DNA of 64,000 bases from Charina bottae. Its lineage: Eukaryota > Chordata > Lepidosauria > Squamata > Charinaidae. The position numbers and the translations under genes were made by a program. The stretch's first letter is position 1. Each line of letters opens with the position of its first letter. The DNA lies in assembly GCA_023362775.1 (NCBI GenBank), contig JALMGJ010000001.1:63250001-63314000 (forward strand). The letters are read 5' to 3'. The notes under the pieces are model-generated. The model was given only the letters and a program-made list of their open reading frames with translations, searched no databases and was not told where the DNA came from. This document shows, one piece after another, positions 35,726 to 47,634 of the stretch.

Positions 35726-37267
35726 CTCGATCATTCAATAAGATGTTGTTTGGGTTCAAATCACGGCACACAATTCCTTCTCTATGCAAGGCATCAAGGG
35801 CTACAACCATTTCAGCTGCCCATCTTTGAACACAGCCCTCAGGGAGGTAAAATCTGGAGGTTAGTGCTAATCTCTCATCCAAGTCCTGAAAAAAATGATG
35901 TATTTCATTCTCTCCTCTACTCCTCACACCCAACTCTTTGCTTTCTGCTTTGTGTGACAAAGAAGGGGCTGTTCCATCTTCATTGTTTTCTTCAGCATGA
36001 TCAGAAAACAACAACACAGCTTCATTGTCCACATCTAAGCTGTCTTCTGTAACATCTACTTGTGTACTGGAAACCAAGACATTTTCCTTTATGTTGAACA
36101 CATCTAACGATGACGATGTTGCTTCTTGAAGTCCTTGAAAGGCCGTCCTGTCCCCAAAACCACCTGGGTCACTAGCAGCTGTATGGAATGTCCTGACTGT
36201 TTCCTGATTGCCTTTGCATAGTCCTTTTGATTCTTCTTCCCTCAAATGCTCTACCTTTTGCTCAAGCACTCTGCTTTGTTCTGCACTGTTATTCAATTGC
36301 AAGACATCAGGAGTTTCCAAAAGTTTGCTTTCCAAGATGTCTCCATTCGGTTCCATCAGCTTTGTTGGCCCAACCACTGAAGTTTCTTTCATTTGCTCCA
36401 TAATGCCTGGCAAGTTGACCAAAAGGTCCGGTCTTCCTTCATCAATACTACCAACCTCATCAAAGGCTACATCCTTAAATGATATCACAGGCACAGAGTC
36501 ATTAGAACCCCTGCTGATAGTATCCTGAGATGCAAGGCCTAATTTATTTTCTATGGATTCAAGGCTCTTATCCTGATCTGATGTGGGGAAAAATGGTTTT
36601 AAAGATTCTGATTTTAAGCTATAAAGTTTATCTCCAAAATCAAGCCCCAGAAGTTCACTGGCGCTATCTTTACTATCAATTCTGAAAAATTCCATGGGGC
36701 TCTTCTTGGATTTATTTAACGATTCTGATATCATAGTAGGATTAGCAGTTTCTGGATCCACATCATCAGCAAAATCTTTTATTTCCTTACATGTGAATGC
36801 AGATTCCAAGTTCCCAGTGGCAGCTCCATCTTGTGCTTTGAAGCCTCTTTGCTCTTCGGTAATGAGAACATTATCATCTGGTTTCAGGACAGATTCCTCA
36901 TTTAATGAACCAGGGTCAACTTTTTCTTGACTATATTCATTGCATAATGTTAGATAACTTGTGGTGCATTCTTCCTCTGAACTAGACCCAGAGTCAATCC
37001 ATTTGAGAGAACTTTCCTGACCATCTTCTTGGTTACTGCTACCATCTTGAGAACTTGGAGTGAGACTGGTCTGCAGTGGTAAAACCTTTAACACATTGTC
37101 CCCATTACTTCTTCTGGAGCCAAGGCTACTGTTGGTATCTTGAGGACTAGGACTTGCCTGGTGCAAATGTATCTTGGTACAGCTGGACTTTCTGGATTTA
37201 GGGGCTTCAAAGCTTTCTTCAGGGCTCCTGCTCAAGAATTTACTAATGTAAGACCAAAGTTTGCCTC
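35726..37267 (-). CDS. RPS6KC1: RPS6KC1 large coding exon (window exon 4): kinase insert and catalytic loop
   Basis: 1542 bp (514 codons), phase 1 at both ends. It opens with [20 protein letters not shown], the end of the N-lobe (αD). About 450 residues of low-complexity, Ser/Glu/Asp-rich insert follow, with repeated SP and acidic patches such as [20 protein letters not shown] and [20 protein letters not shown]. Such patches suggest disorder and CK2/proline-directed phosphorylation. The kinase fold resumes at [20 protein letters not shown] (αE), then [16 protein letters not shown] (catalytic loop, Asp594, Asn596 in place of Lys, Asn599). The acceptor ends TTTTTAATACAG and the donor is CGAG|GTCAGG. 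Reading past the donor would add 16 codons and stop near 35673, giving a product cut before the DFG position if that intron were retained. Confidence 0.97.
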
Positions 37268-37947
37268 CTGTATTAAAAAAAGAAAGTAACCAACATTAGT
37301 TGTATTTCATGTAGTGCCTAACTATGGCAGAAGGTGTAATTATATGTGAGAAGTATTAACACTGGTGGAAGATGCTATCCCACTCTGATCCTCTAACTGT
37401 TATGTAATGATGTACGAGTATTACAATAGCATTAACCTGATGTTTCTGCATCTTTATCCCAACATCTGCAAAAGCAGGGTGATATTTAAACATTCTAAAA
37501 TGGTTTACAATGAAAGTGATGCAAGAACCTCAAGTTTAGTAATAAAACACAGGAAATAACACAAAATATACATTTCACATCAACCAGCTCAAAAAATGTT
37601 CAGAACACCCAAATTTGTTTGTCTGACTGGCTGATTTCTAAGGTTGCCTAATCACCAAGATTTTGATATAACACCCAACATAACATACTAAGGTCTGGCT
37701 CCAAGTAACTGCTCCCATTGAAGTTAAGGGACAGTATCTGTCAGCAGGAGGAGGACGGGTTGTTTCCCTTCCACTTGAATCACCTTATGTACTCCCAGGA
37801 TCTGCTGTGGGAAATGGGGTGGGGTGGGGTGAGGGGAATGTTCCAGATCAGAAAGAGAGAAAAAACCCAGGATATAGTTTTGCTCATACTGTATACAACA
37901 CTGGATCTTCTCTAATGTCAATGCCACTTGCACCATCTTCTCCCATA

Positions 37948-38195
37948 TTATTTATTTATTTGATTTTTTTATCCTGCCTTTATTATTTTTATAAATAACT
38001 CAAAGCAGCGAACATACCTAATACTCCTTACTCTTCCTATTTTCCCCACAACAACCACCCAGTGGGGTGGGGTGGGCTGAGAGATAGTGACTGGCCCAAG
38101 GTCACCCAGCTGGCTTTCCTGCCTAAGGCGGGACTAGAACTCACAGACTCCTGGTTTCTAGCCCGTTGCCTTAAACACTAGACCAAAATGGCTCC
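37948..38195 (-). mobile_element. tRNA-derived SINE with intact L2-type tail
   Basis: Minus strand: GAGCCATTTTGGTCTAGTGT head, GAGTTCTAGTCCCGCC B-box, AGCCAGCTGGGTGACCTTGG, then a tail ending in AAATAAATAAATAA. The most complete copy of this family in the window. Confidence 0.88.
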
Positions 38196-38941
38196 TACAA
38201 TACAGTGAGCAAAGAAGGGTCTCTTCTGATTACAACATCTCAAAACATGAGCAGGCTGTTGCAGGGAGAAATACTGTACTCTTTCATATATTTAGATTAT
38301 AAGCTTGCAGAGGTTTAATGCAAAATCCTTAAATTAGGTTCAAAAGTGAGAGGCAGGACATACACTCTTTTACAGTCAGAGTAATAAAGTTTTACTTTTC
38401 TGTGTTAGTTATAATCTTGGCTGCCACATTTCCCATTAGCTGAAAATTCCTAATATCAAAGCACATGCAATGATAATGCAGCATGCAAGTCACCTTCATT
38501 TTACTTTATTTCAAATATGCATGGGGATTAGGACCATCACATATAATACAAATTGAGATGATGATGATGAATCCTGCTGCTTTTTTCTCTCTACCCTCAT
38601 TCCCCCCACTTATAAAAAGAAAAATAAATCTTCCATTGGGGTACCAGTGTCAATCCCCTCAGCTCCATATCACATAGACATATACACTCCATGGACAGGA
38701 AGGATATCCATAGCCAATAAAGATCACTAAAGACAGTTTGTCAACTACATTCTTGCAAATACTTTGTCAATATCCTGAAGCCACAGGTCAGCTGAATTTA
38801 GACTTAACTTACGCTTTAAGTAAACTATGAGCTTGAAATGGAACTCAAAATGGAAGACAATGGGAGCCTTATTTATTGCTAACGGACTGCAATTAAAAAT
38901 GTGGCATTTATTTATTTATATTGGCCACCCAACTCCAGTGG

Positions 38942-38989
38942 CGTGCGTGTGTGTGTGTGTGTGTGTGTATATGTATGTGTGTGTATGTA

Positions 38990-39070
<81 letters not shown>

Positions 39071-39078
39071 ATAATTTA
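38942..39078 (+). repeat. (GT)n-(GTAT)n-(AT)n compound microsatellite
   Basis: GT repeats with GTAT interruptions, then a pure AT run (about 39030-39060). It lies inside an L2-like tail that resumes at 39676. Alternating purine-pyrimidine over more than 100 bp could adopt Z-DNA or cruciform. Confidence 0.92.
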
Positions 39079-39089
39079 TTTATTATGGG

Positions 39090-39415
39090 GGCGTGGTGGC
39101 TCAGCGGTTAAGACGCCAGGCTTGTCGATCAGAAGGTAGCAAGTTCGGAGGTTCAAATCCCTAGCCCCGCGTAACACAGTGAGCTCCCGCACTCGCCCCA
39201 GCTCTTGCCAACCTAGCAATTCGAAAGCACGCAAATGCAAGTAGATGAATAGGTACCACTTCGGTGAGTAGGTAACAGCGTTCCGCGCGCGTCGTGCCGG
39301 CCACATGACCGTGGAAGCATCTTCGGACAATGCTGGCTCTTCGGCTAACAAACAGAGATGAGCACTGGCCCCTAGAATCGGACACGACTGTGCAGGGGAA
39401 ACCTTTACCTTTACT
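39090..39415 (+). mobile_element. Sauria-type SINE, plus orientation
   Basis: Full-length: GGTGGCTCAGCGGTTAAGAC head, CGGAGGTTCAAATCCCTAGC, GTGCCGGCCACATGACCG, AGAATCGGACACGACTG and the AACCTTTACCTTTA tail. Its tail faces the tail of the minus copy at 39429. Confidence 0.93.
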
Positions 39416-39428
39416 CTATATATATATA

Positions 39429-39659
39429 AAGGTAAAGGTTCCCCCTGCACATTTGTGCAGTCGTGTCCGACTCTAGGGGCCAGTACTCATCTCCGTTTGT
39501 TAGCTCAAATTGCTCAAATACTCAAATTGCTAGGTTGGCAAGAGCTGGGGAGAGTGCGGGAGCTCACTCCGTCACGCGGGGCTAGGGATTCGAACCTCCA
39601 AACTTGCGATCTTCCGATCGACAAGCCTGGCGTCTTACCCACTGAGCCACCACACCGCT
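39429..39659 (-). mobile_element. Sauria-type SINE, minus orientation, internally deleted
   Basis: The plus strand starts AAAGGTAAAGGTTCCCCCTG (tail) and ends CACTGAGCCACCACACC (tRNA head). It lacks about 90 bp of the middle compared with the 39090 copy, with a CTCAAAT duplication at the junction. Separated from the plus copy by a TATATA spacer only. Confidence 0.93.
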
Positions 39660-40433
39660 ATATATATATCTATATGCCACCCAACTCCAGTGGACTCCAG
39701 GTGGCATACAAAACTAGAAAAAACAGAAACAGCTAGAAATATTAAATTAGACAGGAACTCCATGTTCACCTGGACTTCTTTCAGCTCACAGATGCAGTTA
39801 CACATGTTTATTAAGTAGATTTTAAACAGTTAAAGTATAAGAGCTGTATTGGATAAAACCTAAGGTCCACAAAATCTAGCACTGTGTTGTTACAAAGACC
39901 AACCAGATGTCATTGGGAAGCCCACATACAGAATGAGCACAAAAATACTTATGGTGGTTGTGGTCTTTAAAAACCAGGTCTTCTGGAATTCTTATGGTAT
40001 AATAATAGGAGAAACAGCCTTGGAGTAGCCTTAATTTTCATGTAGTTCAATATTATCTGTTCCAGCTGGTATTGGCTCTCTAAACAGATCTTTCTAATCA
40101 CCTGCTAGTTTTCACTGGAAATGCTAGGGCTTTTCAATGGAAATGCTAGGGCTTAAAGCTAGAGCCTTCAGAATGTAAAACATGTGTTTACAACTGAGCT
40201 ATGGGACTTACACCAGTAGAAAACAAAGTTTTACCTGCAATTACATCTGTTTGCATCCAGCTGTTGTTTATTCTGGCCTTTTCTCCATGCTCCCTTTTTT
40301 AAATAGCAATCTTTTTTACATCCCACCCAACCTTAAATTAGGTTTTAAGTTCCTGGAGGTAAGGGATCTGTGTTTAATTCCATAAAGTGATAGTGCTTGG
40401 TAAATTATTATTGCCATCCTAAATGTATTTCTA

Positions 40434-40669
40434 GTGAGAGCCACTTTGATGTAGTGGTTAAGGCACCAGGCTAGAAACCATGAGATTGTGAATTCTATTC
40501 CCACCTTAGGCATGAAGCCAGCTGGGTGACCTTGGGCCAGTCACTCTCTCAGCCCTAGGAAGGAGGCAATGGCAAACCACTTCTGAAAATGCTGCCAAGA
40601 AAACTGCAGGGACTAGTGCAGGCAGTTGCTAGGAGTCAACACTGACTCAAAGGCACCAAAAAGAAAAAA
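40434..40669 (+). mobile_element. tRNA-derived SINE (same family as 11295)
   Basis: GAGAGCCACTTTGATGTAGT head, GGTGACCTTGGGCCAGTCAC and GGCAAACCACTTCTGAAAAT. Flanked by the 9-bp duplication GTATTTCTA (40425-40433, 40670-40678). Confidence 0.9.
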
Positions 40670-40720
40670 GTATTTCTAAGCTCTAAGTTTAAGATGCTTT
40701 CTGAAACCTGTTATTATTTT

Positions 40721-40754
40721 ATCAGCACCCTCCAAAGTTTGAGAGGGTGCTGAT
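40721..40754. repeat. 12-bp perfect hairpin
   Basis: ATCAGCACCCTC / GAGGGTGCTGAT with a 10-nt loop. Directly downstream of the SINE flank; function unknown. Confidence 0.7.
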
Positions 40755-41499
40755 ACAACTATTTGCAAAAGTTAACACTGTAAATAAAAGAAACCTTTAC
40801 TTTCTACTATACTGCATACCTTGGTACAAACCATGATTAATCATTCAAATAATCATAGAAATTCAAATACTCCTTCATGTATATATGCATAGAATGGCAA
40901 TAAAATGCAAATATGCAAAGAAATGCTTTTTAATAGTTGTGCACATTGAAAGGGGGAATCTACAATGTTATCCTTTTTTTTCCAAAATGTCCAATTTAGG
41001 TCACAGAGGAGCAATATTTCCATCTGGGTATATCATTAGGCCTTTATAAATGACACACTAATAATCTTTTTTATCTTATACTGCGGTAGCTAAGATTGAG
41101 TAAATGCATTAGCCAATGTATTTGATTACTGGCCATCCATTATCATGTAAAATTACCCATAGTGGGAGAGGGGGAAATCAACTGATTTAAAGAAGTTTCC
41201 ATAAGTCTGCAGCCTTGCCTTTCAATTATTTGTATTCTTTTGCAATAAAATTTCTAATGAGCACCAGTTTGAGGCTTGCTTCTCTCCATGTGGTTCTCAG
41301 CTTCCTTTATTTAATTTTAGCATCACAACCCTTCTGTGAAGATTACTAATTTGATTTCTATTTACAAATGAAAAACTGAAGCTGACACTTCCTGGCACTT
41401 TCATCATCTAGATCTTAATCTACTGTTATTTTGTGACATACATGAGGTCCCCAGGTATGCAAAGTATGGGATATTCCATGGCTATAGGATGCCTCATCT

Positions 41500-42740
41500 C
41501 ATAGGATCATAGAGTTGAAAGAGACTGGAGAGGTCACCTAGTCCAACCCCCAAACAATGTAGGATCCATTAGAATATATCTAACAAATAACCATCCAGAT
41601 TCTGTCTGAAGACCTCTAGTGAAGGAGAACCCACCACATCATTGGGCAGCCTGTTTCAGTGGCTAACAGCTTGTACAGTCAGTAAGTTCCTTTTCATGTC
41701 TAGCTTGAAGCTTCTTCCTTACAGTTTTAACCTACTGGTTCTGGTCTTGCTATCTGAGGCAGTAGAGAATACGTCTAAACCCTCTTCTGTGTGACAACTT
41801 TTCAGATATTTGAAGACTGCTATCATATCTCTCTTTAGTTGTCTTTTCTGTAGGCCAAATATACCCAGATCCTTTAACTGTTCCTTACAGGGCTTGGTTT
41901 CCAAACCCTTCACCATCTTGACAGCTATCCTCTGAACTCGCTCTAACTTGTCACTGTCCCTTTTGAACTTCAAATGGGGACTGACCAGGGCAGAGTAGAA
42001 TGGACAATTACTTCCAGTTATCTGGACTCTATGTTCCTGTTACTGCACCCCAAGATAGCATTTGCCTTTTTAGTCACTGCATCATACTGCTGGCTCATGT
42101 TTAACTTCTGATCAACAAGAACTCCCTTTCGCATGTACTACCGCCAAGCCATCCCATACTTCTACCTTACATTTTCCCTACCCAGATGAAGAACTTTACA
42201 ATACCCCCCGTTAAATTCCATCCTATTCATTTCATCCTACTGGTCAAGCCTGTCCAGATCTTTTTGGAATCTTTTCTCTTTCATCTAAAGCAAAAGTCAG
42301 CCAACTATGGCTAATAGGCCAAATCTGGCCTGACGCCTGTTTTTATACAACCTGTGAGCTAAGGAGGACAGGTGGGTGGGCAACAGATTGCCAGGCTTGA
42401 GCCTCAGTCACACTCCCAGGATGAGGGGCAGGGCCAAGGGGTGGGGGTATGGCATTCTAGGTGGCAGCAGCAGCAGCTTATCAGCAGTTTCCTGGCTGGT
42501 AAGCCAGCACCATGCCACGCTCCTTCACCTGTAGACCAACCAGCTGCGCCAGCGGAGGTGGGGCAAGATCTGGCCCTTTACAAAAAGTTTGCCAACACCT
42601 GATCTAAAGTATTAGCCACTCCTCCCAATGTTATGTCATTGTCAAACTTTCTAAGCATCCCCTCAATATTCTCATCCAAATTATTGATAAAAACATGAAA
42701 CAACCCAGGGCCCAGGCCAGTGCCATACAGTATGTCCAAA
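41500..42740 (-). mobile_element. CR1 LINE fragment (3' end of ORF2), interrupted by a hAT
   Basis: The minus-strand translation includes NNLDENIEGMLRKFDNDITL near the upstream end and SDKLERVQRIAVKMVKGLET further down, classic CR1 reverse transcriptase C-terminal sequence. The 3' end reads GTTGGACTAGGTGACCTCTC, the CR1 tail. Frameshifts are present. A hAT insertion splits it at 42291-42601. Confidence 0.88.
42291..42601 (+). mobile_element. hAT MITE nested inside CR1
   Basis: Ends CAAAAGTCAGCCAACTATGG and AGTTTGCCAACACCTG are imperfect inverted repeats of the 'CAGGGGTCGGCAAACT' hAT class. Eight-bp duplication ATCTAAAG at 42283-42290 and 42602-42609. CR1 sequence resumes exactly after it. 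Confidence 0.88.
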
Positions 42741-43847
42741 GCCACTACATAAAGAGGGATGTGACCTGGCAGACAGAGGATGTGATATAAAGCTTGGCAA
42801 ACCAAAACAAAAGTTGGCCAAATTCTGATAGGGGCAAGCTCTGCACAACCATTGCTGAGACTGAGAGTGCCCAACAATTCTGGGGCTGGGAAAGTGGGCA
42901 AACGTTTTTGGGCACTATAGGTTACAAAAATGGGGTAATGACAAAGCTGGGGACCAAGCACCTTTTTAATTATTTTGGGGAGATTTGAGGGTAGTTCTGT
43001 TGGTGGCAGCTTTTTGATAAAACAGTTGTGTAAAGCCTATTGGAGGTTTAACACACTTATTCTATTGTTTATGTTACAGTGACCTTGCTGCCAAATTTTA
43101 GTGACATAATCTGGGGTGCCTTCACGGAATCACAGAGAAGAAGTTGGGCTACCTTTCCTGACTCAGAATTTGAGGGATTTAAATACTAATCAATTGTAGC
43201 GTTGACAAAATTAAAATAGGGAATACGTCTCTGTTTTCTGCCCTTGAGGCAACATATGATCCTTAAGACTCGGGAGGTGGGGAGCTACTAAGATCTGTCT
43301 GCTATAGAATTAGTGTTCATTAACAGGAAATATCATTTTGAAGTTTCTTGTGCACTTTCCAGATTAATATGAACTCCAACTCGTTTACGCTGAAAAAGAT
43401 TTGACACTTCCCAGCAGCCACTTAAGTTTAAGTTTAAATCATTCCCTCAATGTCCCTCAAGACTCTTTTTGAAGCATCTGTTTTTACCATTTCTGGCACT
43501 GATACCACTAAGTAGTAGTGAAGCTTCAATATGTCTTGCCACGTGCTTTGTGACAAAACTAACAGATACTTTATGAATGTTCTCACCTTTAACAAGCCAT
43601 TCACTACATTGTAATGTGGGGGAGGCTTTTGCTGGACTCAGCGATGATGTTTGAAAAAAGAGGAAAACTTTTCATTACTGATCCTTATTTTCAATGGAAG
43701 TGTTACCTTTTAGATTCTGGAAATCCAACTTAATATTTTGACTGAATGGATGCATTCTGCAGTTGTGGAAAGATGGAGGGATGGATGAAAATAGGAATTA
43801 ATCTACAGTTGTTTGGCATGTAACTGGAGCATCTCTACCTCCTATCC

Positions 43848-44092
43848 CATAGCTTTCCAAACTGTGTGTTGCAACACTTTAGTGTGTTGCGACAAAACCT
43901 GGAAGTGGTGATGGCACGTTGCCGCTGCCCCTGTGGCGGCGGCGGCAGCGCACCATCAGCACTTCCGGGTTTTAGCGGAAAACACAAGGCCGCAACCGCT
44001 GCCACTGTGCATGCTGCCGCCGCGCACGCCCCCACGCCGCCGCCACTGCTGCCGTTGGTGTGTTGCCAACAGCGGAAGTTTGGAAAGCACTG
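43848..44092 (+). mobile_element. hAT-type MITE (same family as 15605)
   Basis: CATAGCTTTCCAAACTGTGT start and AGTTTGGAAAGCACTG end, with flanks TCCTATCC / TCCTACCC (8 bp, one mismatch). The core is GC-rich (GGCGGCGGCGG), as in copy B. Confidence 0.87.
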
Positions 44093-45049
44093 TCCTACCC
44101 ATATACAACTTTTTCCAGATGGTAATTCTGTTAATAAGTATGGAGGTAAAGCCTATCATGATAAGTTGGCATCTCAAATATTTAAATATTGGCTTTAGTT
44201 GCAGTGACATAAGTAACATGAGGCATCACTTCACCGACATGCTAGTGCCAAAGAAATAGGTAAGTTCCAATGTTTCCTGACTAGTAACTTTGGTCACCAC
44301 AAAGCTATGGTTTGTATAATGCTGACACAAGGGTAATGTGCTAAGGAATGTTGAAAGAGAAATGAGTGAAGAACTTCTTTCTCCCCTTGTATGCCCAACT
44401 ACACGGAAAAATTTGGGGAACTGGCAAATTCTCTCTATAATCTTGGATTACAATCTAAGATGAAACCATGATCTCCAATCCTGGCTATAGGAAGCAAGGC
44501 CAATGACCAAGGCCTGGGAAAACTGAAGGCCAAAACATTTGTAGGTCACCAGACTATCTACCCCTCTTCCTAATAGATTAAAGGGAACATCCAAATGTTG
44601 GTGTAGGAACTATTTACCAACTTGATCTGTAGTACAACCTGAAGAAAAAGGGAAAAGAAGAAAGGAACTACAATACAAGGAGCCACACTATTTTATAAGA
44701 CACCTAAAGGGCCATATGCATCTGGATTTTTACTCCAAATCTTGCTCTATACCCATTTGCTTCATAGAGTGGTATTTAAAAAAACAACTACATGAACAAA
44801 GCTAGTTTTTGCCACCTAACCAGTCAGCAATTTCATATTTTTTATTTATTTGAATTACATACCAGTAATTTCCTACCCAAAAACACTGAAAGTAGGCATA
44901 ACTCTGCAGTGCTTCTTTGAACTTGTATCCAAGGTCACCGACTATTTTCTTAAAACAATGGATCAGAACAAATGCATAATTGTAAAACTCAACAAAAGCT
45001 TTTGCATTAAAAAAAGAGTTTAAAGTATTTCAAAAGGATATTAAGTATG

Positions 45050-45830
45050 TGTAGTGGCAACCTGCGGAAGACCTTTGTATCTCGAGGAGTTAGGTGGCAT
45101 GTTTTGATTTTCTCCCTCACGCCTAGGAGATTAGAGTTTATTTTGAGTTATGCTGATGTTTAACTGGCTTGTTTTTATTTCTGTTTGGCATGGGAGGGGG
45201 AAGAGAGAAGCATACGCCCATTCCTCCAACAGCCCTTCAGAACATAACTTTGTTTAAAGTGGGGGGAGAGAAAACCCCCAGCTTGTTAAGTTTAAGCATA
45301 AGTTCACTCCTCCAGCCGCCCCTCTAGCGGCTTGGAATGGGGGGGGGATGATAAGAAATTGTTTATACTTAGGCACTGGCTTATCTGATAGCTTCCCAGG
45401 CTCTGGGAATGATGTCATGGACAGGCGCCAGGCCCCAGGAGGAATCCCAGTCAAGGTCAGTCTGGGCTTGGTCACGGGGTTTGGGAGCAAGGCTTTGATA
45501 AAAACCTTAGGATTGTCTTTGGAGTTTGGGAACTTTGATACAGGCTCAGGACGCTGGGTGCTGTGGGACTCAACAGCCATTCCTTTTGGGGTTATTCTCT
45601 GCTATCTTAGCCAAGTTCCTGGTAGCAAAAAGAGAATAAAGGTATCACCTTGCTTGGTATGTATGATTTCTTTCTCTATGCTATGCTTGTTATGCTTTGT
45701 GTAATCTGTTTAAACTGTGTTTCAGTTCAACTTTGTTTGCTTAAGTTTATAATAAAGCTTCAAGTTTCTTTATCCACTGGTGTGCTTATTATCTCTGGAT
45801 CTAAAAAGAACCAATTGCCCAGGCACCTGA
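45050..45830 (+). mobile_element. Possible LTR of a retroelement
   Basis: Starts TGTAGTGGCAACCTG and contains AATAAAGG and AATAAAGCTTC polyadenylation-type hexamers in its last quarter. Its composition (G-rich middle, T-rich end) differs from its surroundings. Boundaries and target duplication were not established; it could be another repeat class. Confidence 0.35.
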
Positions 45831-45952
45831 TCACTGCTTGGAAACTTGGCAATACAGTATGTTTGTTTGATTACAGTAGGATTCATTTCTCCTTCATTAA
45901 AGCATTCTTTTGACTCCAAATTTCAGTCTAATGCAGAAGTAGGGAACTTTGG

Positions 45953-46998
45953 TATCATCAGTATGCGGATGATACTCAATTGTATATCTCCATCCCTGGT
46001 GAAGTAAGTGATGCAGTGACAACCCTGTCCCAGTGCCTGGGGGCTGTGAGGGCCTGGATGGGGAACAACAGGCTACAATTGAACCCTAGCAAGACCGAGT
46101 GGCTGTGGATTGATGGCCCAGCGTCTTCTGGGAAATTATCATCTTTGGTTCTTGATGGGGTAGCACTGCCCCATTCGGAACCGGTGCGCAACTTGGGGGT
46201 CCTTCTAGACTCACGACTCCTGCTCGAAGAGCAGGTGGCAGTCGTGGCTAGGAGGGCTTTCGCACAACTTCGGTTGGTGCGCCAGTTGCGCCCATTCCTG
46301 GATCGCGACGCCCTCTGAACAGTCACTCATGCTCTCGTCATCTCCCATGTAGATTATTGCAATGCGCTCTACATGGGGCTACCCTTGAAGACTATCCGGA
46401 AGCTTCAGCTAGTGCAGAATGCGGCCGCGCGAGCAATTTTGGGTGCACCAAAATCTGCACACATAACACCTCTGCTCCACGAGCTGCATTGGGTGCCGGT
46501 CTGCTTCCGGGTACAATTCAAGGTGTTGGTTATTACCTTTAAAGCCCTACATGGCATGGGGCCAGAATACCTGAAGGACCGTCTTATCCCCATTTTATCG
46601 ACCTGCCCCACCAGGTCATTCAGAGAGGGCCTGCTACGAACCCCATCAATTAAAGAATGTCATCGGATGGGGTCTAGGAGGCGGGCCTTCTCTGTGGTAG
46701 CGCCCACACTGTGGAACATCTTGCCCCCAGAGTTGAGACAGATCTCCTCCCTCCCGACCTTTAGGAAAGAGCTGAATACCTGGTTCTGCCGCCTGGCATG
46801 GGAAGGAGGAAGGGATAGTTCCTCATGGGGGTGGTTAATTCCTTAATTTATTGTCCTTCGTTTAATTCCATCTCCATCTGGATTTATAATTATTTATTAA
46901 TTTTATATATTGTACATTGATGTTTTATCCTGTTTTAATCTATTTTATTGTAAACCGCCCAGAGTTCCCCGTTGGGGGAGATGGGCGGTTATATAAAT

Positions 46999-47038
<40 letters not shown>
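45953..47038 (+). mobile_element. L2-group LINE, 5'-truncated, nearly open ORF2 C-terminus
   Basis: Starts inside the reverse transcriptase at DDTQLYISIPGEVSDAVTTL (YADD-box region; A replaced by G here). It then continues RNLGVLLDSRLLLEEQVAVV and, after one in-frame TGA at 46316-46318, YCNALYMGLPLKTIRKLQLV, ITPLLHELHWVPVCFRVQFK and WNILPPELRQISSLPTFRKE. The tail GTAAACCGCCCAGAGTTCCC is followed by (AAAT)n at 47000-47037. Few disruptions, so a fairly young copy. Confidence 0.9.
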
Positions 47039-47039
<1 letters not shown>

Positions 47040-47634
47040 AAAACTTTGGGGCTCCAGATTTGCTAGATTCTTACTCTCACCAGGCCACAGCCACCATGAC
47101 CAATAAGGAGGAGGAAACTGGCATGTAACAACACCTTATGGGTTGTTAGGTACCAGTTCTAACTCACTCTATGTCAGGCTTCACTTCTGTGCTCAGCGAT
47201 AAATCACAGGTCTCCAGATACTTAATGCTTACTCACGCTTGCAGCTAAACTGAGGAGAAGACACCCATATATGACTTGGCTGAATTAGAATCCTTTGTGC
47301 AGACAAGAATGAAGCCTCAAACACAACAGTTGGTTGCCCTTTGTACTGCAAAGAAGTCAGACTTATATGGACTGGCTTTAAACTCTAGGCCTTTTCCTAC
47401 CACCCTTCCAAATGAACATATTTGGTGGATCACTTGGTGGCTTTGAGCAGTTGGGATCTGTTTCCACAATGGACCGCTGAGGCTGAGAATCACTGGTTTC
47501 CATCTCTCTAGCCTCAGCCCATACACCCTCTCCATTTTGAGAACAGCAAAAGTGATCTGCAGTATGCTACCTGAAACAGTTTGTGTGGTTCATTTTTATT
47601 TTATCTCTTTTTATATTAAGACCAGCTAGGTCAG

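Noticed and set aside
38827..39139. Cys-Val and Ile-Tyr repeat ORFs
   Set aside because: Translation of GT/AT microsatellites.
46373..46846. 157-codon ORF that could be taken for a host gene
   Set aside because: It is the C-terminal part of an L2 LINE reverse transcriptase, followed by the L2 tail.
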